From contig CAZQUR010000046.1 in NCBI GenBank assembly GCA_964596535.1, forward strand, positions 1 through 22,071: a stretch of 22,071 nucleotides of DNA. Reading direction: 5' to 3'. Source of the stretch: GCA-002779465 sp964596535 (GTDB taxonomy: Bacteria; Desulfobacterota; Desulfobacteria; Desulfobacterales; UBA2156). Under the pieces are notes generated by a model, which did no database searches, was not told the origin of the DNA, and saw only the letters and a list, made by a program, of their open reading frames with translations. A program made the translations under genes and the position numbers. Every line of letters begins with the position of its first letter. The stretch's first letter is position 1. Positions 1 to 6,559 of this stretch are shown here, piece by piece.

Positions 1-1
1 G

Positions 2-64
2 GAAACCGCCGCCAAGGCGGCCACCGACAGCCGATCCCCGATGGGGCGTATCCTCTTGATGTAG
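2..64 (+). CDS. C-terminal end of an upstream gene (partial)
   Basis: An open frame enters from the left edge and stops at TAG 62-64, giving about 20 residues that end in SPMGRILLM. Nearly every codon ends in G or C, as in the real genes of this window, which supports it over the frame ending at position 69. Nothing in this tail identifies a family. No intrinsic terminator follows within 200 bases; the next one is at 271-340. Confidence 0.3.
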   Translation, partial: ETAAKAATDSRSPMGRILLM

Positions 65-141
65 AATGAAGCCGGGACAATTTACTTCTTTTCTCACTGA
101 TTTTGGAAAGCCAATGGAAAAAAAGAAAAACGATTAAAATA

Positions 142-170
142 TTGACAAATAAAAACCTTTTCGGTAAAAA
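142..170 (+). promoter_or_regulatory. Sigma70-like promoter for the leader RNA
   Basis: A perfect -35 box, TTGACA, lies at 142-147. It is followed by a 17-base spacer and TAAAAA at 165-170, which matches 4 of 6 bases of the -10 consensus. The surroundings are AT-rich. Transcription would start near 177 and run into the structured leader. This is a consensus match only. Confidence 0.5.
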
Positions 171-270
171 ATATCTCTTTTAATAGCGGCTGAAGCTGCT
201 GGGAATCACCGTATTCCGGAAAAGGTCCGCGAGCATCGTGCCCCGTCCTTAATGGCGGGATGAACATATA

Positions 271-340
271 AAAATAAAAAAGGCCACGAAGGTCCAAGCA
301 CCCCAAGAATGGGATGCGCTTTCGTGGCCTTTTTTATTTT
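271..340 (+). terminator. Long-stem intrinsic terminator or attenuator
   Basis: Bases 271-290 and 321-340 are a perfect 20-bp inverted repeat with a GGCCACGAA core. The A-rich left arm pairs with the T-rich right arm (CCTTTTTTATTTT), so it could act in both directions. The 30-base loop can form a further small stem, GCA/TGC and CCC/GGG. It lies after the promoter at 142-170 and 208 bases before the receptor start, so it could attenuate the uptake operon. Confidence 0.75.
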
Positions 341-397
341 GGGAATCGAAAGATCCGTGACATAGGCCCAATGAAGCAGGACATAAAAGGTTGAAGG

Positions 398-440
398 TGG
401 AGGGCGGCGTGCACCGGCCAAGGCTTTCCGCCGCCCTCCA
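398..440 (+). promoter_or_regulatory. 12-bp GC-rich hairpin in the operon leader
   Basis: Bases 398-409 (TGGAGGGCGGCG) pair perfectly with 429-440, leaving a 19-base loop. No T tract follows, so it is not a classical terminator. It lies inside the 186-201/461-476 helix and is likely part of the same folded leader. Confidence 0.5.
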
Positions 441-548
441 GGTGAAGCGCTTGCGAAAAGCAGCGGCTTCAGTTGCAGAATATGACAGCTGCTCCTTTTC
501 GTCAACACATGGAACGTTTACGAAAAACTTGATTAAGGAGGAGAAACA

Positions 549-2609
549 ATGGAGCGGTTGAAATGGGTCGGTATTGTATTGGTTATGGTGGTATTCGGAT
601 GCCCGGTATTCCTGTCGGCACAGGAAGCGGCAAGGAAGACGCATCGTCTGGATTCGGTGGTGGTTTCGGCCACCCGGTCTGAGATTCCGGTGTTCGATGC
701 GGCTCAAAGCGTTACGGTCATTTCCAACGAGGAAATCATGGACTCGCCCTTCGATCGGGTGGAGGACATCGTTCGCAGTGTTCCGGGCATGTATAATTTC
801 CGGCATTTCGCATTGCATGTAAACGGTATCGTAAGCCCGTTAAAGATGCGCGGCGTGGGCAGCAACAGAGTCTTGATATTGGTGGACGGGGTGCCGCAGA
901 ACGACAATTTCAACAACGCCATCGCCTGGGTGGCATGGGGCCACATTCCAAAGGAAACCATCGAACGTATCGAAATCGTGAGAGGGCCGACCTCGGCGCT
1001 TTACGGATCAGAAGGGCTTGGGGGCGTGATTCATATTATCACAAAGAAACCCAAAACCGGTAGGCAAACATCGGTTCGCGGAGAAGCCGGAACGGCGGAC
1101 ACCTATGGGGGATACGGCTTTCACAGCCAAAAAATCAAAGATTTTGGCTTCATGCTGGCCGGTGGCTACGAGGAGAGCGATGGGTTTTACATGGTGGAAG
1201 ACCCAAAGGCATATGAAATCAAACGTTATCGGGAGGTCGGGAAAGCAGTAGGAAAAGCAACTTATGATTTAACGTCTGATTCCGATTTGTCGTTCGTAGC
1301 GTTGTATTACGACCACGAAACCGGAAAAGGACGGGAGTTTTTTTACGATGAATTAACCCTTGATCAATACTGGATGAACTACAACCATGACGGGGAATCT
1401 CTTGATTTGAAAGGATTGGTCTATTTGAATCGGGCCGACAAGACCGCCTTCCAGGATACAGCAAAAGATAATTATTCATCTTTACTAAGAATGGAAGAGA
1501 TGCCCTCCACCACATGGGGCGCTGATTTTCAGGGGACCATACCATTCGGAACACGGACGAAGATCACTTTAGGCGCTGCCTACAAAGAGAGCTCTTGGGA
1601 TTACGACGATGAATATGTGGCCAGCACACGGGAGGTCGGAGCAGAAGGTAAGCAGCGTTTCCTCTCGCCTTTCGCAAATTTGGACTTTCGTTTCCTGGAG
1701 GACAACCTGATTGTAAACCTTGGAGCGAGGTACGACTGGATCGAAACATCGGATGGCGCCAATTGGGACAGCCAGGGCAGCGCCGGAAAGCCCGCCTATG
1801 ACAATACGTTCGATTCCAAGACGGAGGGCAGCTTTTCTCCCAAACTGGGCGTTGCCTGGCATCCCGATGACAAAACCACGCTTCGGGCCTCGGGTGGGAA
1901 GGGTTTCCGGGCCCCCAGTCTGTTCGAGCTTTACAAGGTCCACGTCCGCGGCGGCGGCACCTATTATCGCGAAGCCAATCCCGATTTGGAGCCTGAGGAA
2001 ATATGGTCCTATGACGTGGGGGTGGAACGTTTTCTGACCAGCAGCCTTTGGGGCAGAATGACTTTCTACCAGTCCTTTGCCAGGGATTACATCGGCGACC
2101 GTCTCACCGGCACCGGCAAGTTTGCCGGAGGTAAAACCCGGTATGAGTATCAGCTGGACAACATCAGCGAGGTGGACATTTACGGCATTGAAGCGGAACT
2201 GGAGTGGTATGCCCGGCCCGACCTCACCCTTTTCGGCAATTACACCTTCAATATTTCAGAGATTAAAGACGATGCGAACAACGCCGATCTGGAGGGCAAC
2301 TATCTGCCCAACGACCCCCGGCACCAGGTCCATTTCGGGTTTCGATACAAGAATCCGAAAATCGTCAATGTTTCGGTGATCGCCAATTACTACGCCGATA
2401 TTTACTTCGACAATGAGAACACCTTTAAGGAAAGCAGCTACTTTACTGTGGACGCCTCGGTTTCCCGCAGGTTTTTTGATCGGTTTACTGCCTATGTGAA
2501 TGCAGAGAATATCTTTGACGAGGAATACCTCATATTCAGGTCCTATTCCTCGGGGGACACCATCGCCCCGGGTGTCATCGTTACCGGCGGTGTAAAGTTT
2601 GAGTTTTGA
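549..2609 (+). CDS. TonB-dependent outer-membrane receptor
   Basis: This 686-residue protein is an energised outer-membrane gate that imports a chelated metal or corrinoid using the TonB-ExbBD system. A Sec signal spans about residues 1-24, with cleavage at LSA/QE. A TonB-box-like stretch, LDSVVVSATR, lies at 34-43. The plug domain follows, with the typical IERIEIVRGPTSALYGS and a GGVIHIITKKP end. The rest is a 22-strand-type barrel with late TonB-receptor motifs (GFRAPSLFELY, AENIFDEEY) and the usual final phenylalanine. Length is normal for BtuB/FepA-like receptors. The start is fixed by a strong AAGGAGGAG about five bases upstream. It is the first gene of an operon with a CooC-like ATPase and a Fe/B12-type ABC transporter. 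The substrate cannot be read from sequence: nickel or iron chelate, heme or cobalamin are all possible. Confidence 0.93.
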   Translation: MERLKWVGIVLVMVVFGCPVFLSAQEAARKTHRLDSVVVSATRSEIPVFDAAQSVTVISNEEIMDSPFDRVEDIVRSVPGMYNFRHFALHVNGIVSPLKMRGVGSNRVLILVDGVPQNDNFNNAIAWVAWGHIPKETIERIEIVRGPTSALYGSEGLGGVIHIITKKPKTGRQTSVRGEAGTADTYGGYGFHSQKIKDFGFMLAGGYEESDGFYMVEDPKAYEIKRYREVGKAVGKATYDLTSDSDLSFVALYYDHETGKGREFFYDELTLDQYWMNYNHDGESLDLKGLVYLNRADKTAFQDTAKDNYSSLLRMEEMPSTTWGADFQGTIPFGTRTKITLGAAYKESSWDYDDEYVASTREVGAEGKQRFLSPFANLDFRFLEDNLIVNLGARYDWIETSDGANWDSQGSAGKPAYDNTFDSKTEGSFSPKLGVAWHPDDKTTLRASGGKGFRAPSLFELYKVHVRGGGTYYREANPDLEPEEIWSYDVGVERFLTSSLWGRMTFYQSFARDYIGDRLTGTGKFAGGKTRYEYQLDNISEVDIYGIEAELEWYARPDLTLFGNYTFNISEIKDDANNADLEGNYLPNDPRHQVHFGFRYKNPKIVNVSVIANYYADIYFDNENTFKESSYFTVDASVSRRFFDRFTAYVNAENIFDEEYLIFRSYSSGDTIAPGVIVTGGVKFEF

Positions 2610-2631
2610 CGGATACCGAGGAGAATAAATC

Positions 2632-3441
2632 ATGAAAATATGCATCTGTGGAAAAGGCGGCAGCGGGAAAAGCACGATTGTGGCCCTGCTGGCCCAAGCC
2701 TTCAGAAATGTTGGCACAAAGGTCATCGTGCTGGACTCCGACGAATCGAACACAAGCCTCTATTGGATGCTCGGATTCGACAAGCCCCCCCAGCCGCTGA
2801 TGGATTTTTTAGGCGGCAAAAAACAGATTCAGCAGAAGATGATCGCACGATTCTCCAAAGGCGAAGACGAGCCGGCCATGTCTATTTGGGATATGGATAC
2901 GATTCAAAGCCGATCCCTGCCTGCGGGATATGCGGCCGAAAAGGACGGTATTCTGCTGATTTCCACCGGAAAGATTCATCAGGCCATGGAAGGCTGCGCC
3001 TGCCCCATGGGCAGTGTGAGCCGGGAATTTTTGAAAAAATTTCAAACCGCTGACGAAGAGGTGCTGATCGCGGACATGGAGGCCGGTATCGAACATTTCG
3101 GCAGGGGCCTTGAAGCGGGTGTCAACGGCGTGGTCGGCGTGGTGGAGCCCTCTTTGGAATCGATATTTTTGGCAAAAAAAGTGATGGAGCTGGCCCAATC
3201 CGCGGGGTCGGCGTTTTATGGCGCGATTTTGAATAAAATGGCGTCTAAAGAGCAGGAGCATCAAGTTGTCGGGCGTTTGAAGGATGCCGGCGTGCCGTTG
3301 ATTGGGAGCATCGGATTTCAAGAGGCGCTTCAGGCCGCCTGTCTTGCCGGAAGGCCGCTATCGGAGGTGACACTGCCAATGGATTTAAGCGGATTTGTAG
3401 ATAAATTACTGCAAAAACAGGAAAGCGGACAATACGTATGA
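2632..3441 (+). CDS. CooC-like P-loop ATPase (metal-insertion chaperone)
   Basis: This 269-residue cytoplasmic ATPase belongs to the MinD/NifH (SIMIBI) class. The deviant Walker A is GKGGSGKST at residues 7-15, with the signature lysine at 8. A DSDESN switch follows at 35-40, and DMEAGIEHFGRG at 148-159 matches the CooC switch II. A C-x-C-P motif, C122-A-C124-P, sits where CooC proteins carry the cysteines that bind Ni(II) at the dimer interface. Family knowledge: CooC and AcsF drive nickel insertion into CO dehydrogenase/acetyl-CoA synthase. The gene lies 22 bases after the receptor stop, has its own GAGGAG site, and overlaps the binding-protein gene by four bases (ATGA). Its place inside an uptake operon suggests it receives the imported metal. 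The client enzyme is not in the window. Confidence 0.88.
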   Translation: MKICICGKGGSGKSTIVALLAQAFRNVGTKVIVLDSDESNTSLYWMLGFDKPPQPLMDFLGGKKQIQQKMIARFSKGEDEPAMSIWDMDTIQSRSLPAGYAAEKDGILLISTGKIHQAMEGCACPMGSVSREFLKKFQTADEEVLIADMEAGIEHFGRGLEAGVNGVVGVVEPSLESIFLAKKVMELAQSAGSAFYGAILNKMASKEQEHQVVGRLKDAGVPLIGSIGFQEALQAACLAGRPLSEVTLPMDLSGFVDKLLQKQESGQYV

Positions 3442-4589
3442 GGGGTATTTATTTATCGGCGGTCAGAAGTTGTGAATTCCGGTCGGCGCTGTGTGTCATC
3501 CTGATGTTGGCGATCGGGTCGATGCTTTGGCCGGACGCCGCGTTTTGCGCGGAAGAAAGGCGGATTGCCGATATGGCCGGGCGTACGGTGAATATTCCCC
3601 AAAAGGTGGATCGGGTCATCTGTTCCGGCGCCGGTTGCTTGCGATTGCTGACCTATCTCAAGGCTCACGACCGCATTGCGGCGGTGGACAGTATTGAGAT
3701 CAAGGGCTCTCCCATAGATGCACGCCCTTACGCTATCGCCAACCCGCAATTCAAGAATTACCCCCTTTTCGGAGAATTCAGGGGCCATGACAATCCGGAG
3801 TTGATCGCCGGTTTGCGTCCGCAACCCCAGGTCATTTTCAAGACCTTTGCGGGAAGGGGCCAGGATCCCGACCATTTGCAGGCGAAAACCGGAATTCCCG
3901 TCATCGTTTTGGAATACGGCAACCTCACCTACGGACGCGAACAACTGAACCGGGCATTGGGCCTTATGGCGGAGGTCATGGATGAAAAAGTGCGCGCCGA
4001 AGAAGTGATCGCGTTTTTCGACACACTGGAACAGGATCTGCGACGTCGCACGCGGGATATCCCACTGGATCAGCGGCCGTCCTGCTACATCGGCGGCTTG
4101 GGCCAGGCCGGACCTCATGGCTTCCAGTCCACGGAGCCCTCCTTTGCGCCGTTCGTGTTCACCCACGCAAGGAACGTGGCGGCGCCCTCCCCGGGAGAAA
4201 AACCACTTTCCCACGCGACGGTGGCCAAGGAACAGATTGTTTTCTGGAACCCGGACGTGATTTTCCTGGATGTTTCCACTCTGCGTCTTGGATCGGGCGC
4301 CAGCGCGCTGGACCAGTTACGCATGGACCCCGCCTATCGGAACCTTTCCGCCGTACGCAGGGGCGACGTCTTTGGTCTGTTTCCCTATAATTCCTATAAC
4401 CAGAATTTCGAGGCGGTTTTTGCCAATGCCTACTATGTGGGAAATATTCTTTATCACGAGCGTTTTACGGATGTGGAACCCATGAAAAAAGCGGAAGACA
4501 TATCGACTTTTTTAAACGGTGGGCCGGCTTTTGAAACCCTGAACATACAGTTTGATGGGTTGGCTTTCAGCCGTATAAAAATCGAGTGA
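3438..4589 (+). CDS. ABC transporter periplasmic substrate-binding protein (FecB/BtuF type)
   Basis: This 383-residue protein should capture the ligand released by the receptor and hand it to the permease. A long Sec signal covers residues 1-38, with cleavage probably at AFCA/EE and no convincing lipobox. The mature protein opens with RIADMAGRTVNIPQKVDRVI, the usual start of the COG0614 cluster-A binding fold. Later features are LFGEFRGHDNPELIAGL, a QSTEPSFAPF stretch and PDVIFLDVSTL. The DARPYA...NPQF and CSGAGCLRLL segments resemble a subgroup seen in archaea and deltaproteobacteria that is usually labelled iron transport, with no proven ligand that I know of. The start codon overlaps the CooC-like stop (ATGA), so the two are probably translationally coupled. 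Confidence 0.9.
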   Translation: MRGIYLSAVRSCEFRSALCVILMLAIGSMLWPDAAFCAEERRIADMAGRTVNIPQKVDRVICSGAGCLRLLTYLKAHDRIAAVDSIEIKGSPIDARPYAIANPQFKNYPLFGEFRGHDNPELIAGLRPQPQVIFKTFAGRGQDPDHLQAKTGIPVIVLEYGNLTYGREQLNRALGLMAEVMDEKVRAEEVIAFFDTLEQDLRRRTRDIPLDQRPSCYIGGLGQAGPHGFQSTEPSFAPFVFTHARNVAAPSPGEKPLSHATVAKEQIVFWNPDVIFLDVSTLRLGSGASALDQLRMDPAYRNLSAVRRGDVFGLFPYNSYNQNFEAVFANAYYVGNILYHERFTDVEPMKKAEDISTFLNGGPAFETLNIQFDGLAFSRIKIE

Positions 4590-4596
4590 TATCGTC

Positions 4597-5670
4597 ATGT
4601 CCCATTTGAACCATGGCCGGATTCCGGCGGAATACAACGCCTATATCAGTCGCAAGGTATTTTTTTTGACGGCCCTTGCTGTTGTTGCTGCCTTTTTGTT
4701 CCTTATGGCGGTTTCCCTGGGGGCGGTGCGCGTACCGATTCAAGAAGTGATGCGGGTGCTGTCCGGTATGGACACCGATGCCCGCTTTCAAACCATTATC
4801 CACGATATCCGCCTGCCTCACGCCCTGGCCGCTCTATTGGCCGGTGCAGGTCTTTCGGCCGCCGGCGCGGCCATGCAGTCCATATTGCGCAACCCCCTGG
4901 GCTCTCCTTTCACCCTGGGGCTCAGCCAGGCGGGCGCATTCGGCGCGGCCTTCGCCGTTATGATGCTGGGAACCGGTGCCATGCAATCCACCCAGGTGGG
5001 GGCCGTAACCATCGCCAATCCCTACCTGACGACCGTATCGGCCTTTATCGCCTGCATGGCGACTTCTCTGGTCATCATTGCGATTGCCCGCATCCGCGGC
5101 GCCTCCCCGGAGGTGATGGTGCTGAGCGGGGTTGCACTCGGGTCGCTTTTCTCCGCGGGCACCATGTTTTTGCAGTACTTTGCCGATGACGTGCAACTGG
5201 CGGCCATGGTTTTCTGGACTTTTGGGGATGTCGGACGGGCCGGATGGCAGGAAGTCGGTTTCATGGCGGCGGTCGTTATCGCCGGGGTGTTTTTCTTCGT
5301 GCTTAACCGGTGGAATTACAATGCCATCGATGCCGGCGACGAAACCGCCAGGAGTCTGGGAGTCCAAGTGGAGCGGGTCCGCATGGTGGGAATGATGGCG
5401 GCGTCGTTGATCACGGCTTTTATCGTCTCTTTTTTGGGTGTCATCGGTTTTGTGGGACTGATTTGCCCGCATATCGTCCGTCGCGTCATCGGCGACGACC
5501 ATCGCTTTGTGATGCCCGCTTCCTGCCTGACGGGAGCGGTCTTGCTTTTGGCTTCGGATACGGTGGCCCGCCTCATTCTTTCGCCGCACGTATTGCCGGT
5601 TTCCATACTCACCGCATTTTTAGGAGCCCCCGCGTTTCTCTATCTCTTGATCCAGGAGAGGAGGCGCTGA
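4597..5670 (+). CDS. ABC transporter permease, FecCD/BtuC family
   Basis: This 357-residue inner-membrane permease has about nine or ten hydrophobic helices, the first at residues 20-43. The family hallmark RLPHALAALLAGAGLSAAGA runs from residue 72, followed by RNPLGSPFTLGLS. The cytoplasmic coupling region IGFVGLICPHIVRR lies near the C-terminus. Such proteins work as homodimers with a BtuD/FecE-type ATPase to import siderophores, heme, cobalamin or metal chelates. It starts seven bases after the binding-protein stop with only a weak ribosome site, which suggests translational coupling. Its TGA shares one base with the ATPase ATG (TGATG at 5668-5672). A single permease gene implies a homodimeric channel. 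Confidence 0.93.
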   Translation: MSHLNHGRIPAEYNAYISRKVFFLTALAVVAAFLFLMAVSLGAVRVPIQEVMRVLSGMDTDARFQTIIHDIRLPHALAALLAGAGLSAAGAAMQSILRNPLGSPFTLGLSQAGAFGAAFAVMMLGTGAMQSTQVGAVTIANPYLTTVSAFIACMATSLVIIAIARIRGASPEVMVLSGVALGSLFSAGTMFLQYFADDVQLAAMVFWTFGDVGRAGWQEVGFMAAVVIAGVFFFVLNRWNYNAIDAGDETARSLGVQVERVRMVGMMAASLITAFIVSFLGVIGFVGLICPHIVRRVIGDDHRFVMPASCLTGAVLLLASDTVARLILSPHVLPVSILTAFLGAPAFLYLLIQERRR

Positions 5671-6500
5671 TGCTCAAGGTTCAGGATATCCGCGTCGGCT
5701 ATAAAAACGGCCAACTGGTGTTGAGCGATCTGGGCTTTACATTGGACCAGGGGCAAATGCTCGCCATCCTGGGCCCCAACGGCGCCGGTAAAACCACCTT
5801 GTTGCGCTGCATCAACGCGATGATCAGGCCCTGGGCAGGGGTTGTACAGATTGAAGACGCCGATGTCTTTCGCATGCGCGCGGGAGAAATCGCCAGAAAC
5901 CTCGGATACGTGGCCCAGCGCAATGACGCCGGCCGGATGACGGCTTTCGATGCCGTATTGCTTGGAAGGAAACCCCATTTGCGTTGGAAGGCGGGCAAGC
6001 AAGACTTGGCCAAAGTCGCCGGCGCACTCCAACAGCTCGGCCTGGAACACTTGGCCCTGCGCCATATCGATGAATTGAGCGGGGGGGAATTACAAAAAGT
6101 CTGCATCGCCCGCGCACTGGTTCAAGAGCCCAAAGTGCTGCTCCTTGACGAACCGACGAGCAGTCTGGATTTAAAAAACCAGCTTGATATCTTGCACACC
6201 ATCGGCCGTGTGGTTAAAGAGCATCGGATTGCCGCCGTGATGACCATGCACGATTTGAACCTGGCGTTTCGTTTTGCGGATCGTTTCCTTTTTCTCAAAA
6301 AAGGAACGGTCTTTGCCGAAGGACGGCTGGATCAAGTCAATGCCGATATGGTTGCGGCTGTATACGGCGTCAGGGTGGACATCCTTCGGCACAACGGACA
6401 GGTAGTGATTGTTCCAAATCAGCAGGGCAGGACAGAAGGGTCGAAGGACATAAGGAGCCCAGGAAACGCTTCGCTGATTCCAAATAAGTTTAAAAGTTGA
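5670..6500 (+). CDS. ABC transporter ATPase, FecE/BtuD family
   Basis: This 276-residue nucleotide-binding subunit powers the permease at 4597-5670. Visible motifs are Walker A GPNGAGKT (35-42), Q-loop Q83, signature LSGGE (136-140), Walker B VLLLDEP (156-162), D-loop SSLD and the switch histidine in MTMHDLN (H194). I start at the ATG at 5670, which overlaps the permease stop and has GAGAGGAGG just upstream; the open frame continues to 5310, but that part is a shadow of the permease. The family-like sequence ends near residue 249 (VVIVPN). The last 27 residues look extraneous, and the final NKFKS plus stop are encoded by the 27-bp repeat at 6483-6509. Confidence 0.92.
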   Translation: MLKVQDIRVGYKNGQLVLSDLGFTLDQGQMLAILGPNGAGKTTLLRCINAMIRPWAGVVQIEDADVFRMRAGEIARNLGYVAQRNDAGRMTAFDAVLLGRKPHLRWKAGKQDLAKVAGALQQLGLEHLALRHIDELSGGELQKVCIARALVQEPKVLLLDEPTSSLDLKNQLDILHTIGRVVKEHRIAAVMTMHDLNLAFRFADRFLFLKKGTVFAEGRLDQVNADMVAAVYGVRVDILRHNGQVVIVPNQQGRTEGSKDIRSPGNASLIPNKFKS

Positions 6501-6549
6501 ATACGTCCCCGTCGTCCTTGATAATAAGTTTGAAAGTTGAATACGTCCC
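6483..6549. repeat. 27-bp direct repeat pair with 40-bp period
   Basis: The unit AATAAGTTT(A/G)AAAGTTGAATACGTCCC occurs at 6483-6509 and 6523-6549 with one mismatch, separated by 13 bases. The first copy includes the stop codon of the ABC ATPase gene. It fills the gap between two convergent genes. The GGGACGTATTCAACTT style of its reverse strand recalls repeats found near Y1/RAYT-type transposases, but no transposase is present here; that link is from memory. Confidence 0.8.
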
Positions 6550-6559
6550 ATATTTGATG

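Larger units (their letters stand above)
186..476 (+). ncRNA. Candidate structured leader RNA (cis-regulatory)
   Basis: Bases 186-201 can pair with 461-476 over 16 uninterrupted positions: 13 Watson-Crick and three G-U (188/474, 189/473, 197/465). On the opposite strand those three would be A-C mismatches, so the helix favours a plus-strand RNA. It encloses the terminator at 271-340 and the hairpin at 398-440. Bases 459-464 can instead pair with 488-493 (AGCAGC with GCTGCT), which excludes the long helix and so could form a switch. I saw no B12 box or other riboswitch core that I recognise. A stand-alone small RNA of about 165 bases, from 177 to 340, is an alternative reading. Confidence 0.4.
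65..548 (+). other. Long non-coding leader upstream of the uptake operon
   Basis: These 484 bases hold no convincing gene. Bases 65-185 are AT-rich and contain a promoter candidate. Bases 186-476 contain a series of inverted repeats: a long-range helix 186-201/461-476, small hairpins at 202-217 and 217-229, a terminator hairpin at 271-340 and a 12-bp hairpin at 398-440. A strong Shine-Dalgarno sequence, AAGGAGGAG, lies at 535-543 before the ATG at 549. The antisense open frames here overlap the hairpins and look like chance. Confidence 0.6.

Noticed and set aside
65..548. Cobalamin riboswitch ahead of the TonB/ABC operon
   Set aside because: I looked for the B12 box (GCCACTG) and the conserved B12 core and did not see them. 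Infernal with the Rfam cobalamin model would settle it.
6483..6549. CRISPR array
   Set aside because: There are only two repeat units with a 13-base spacer and no cas genes; it is a simple direct repeat.
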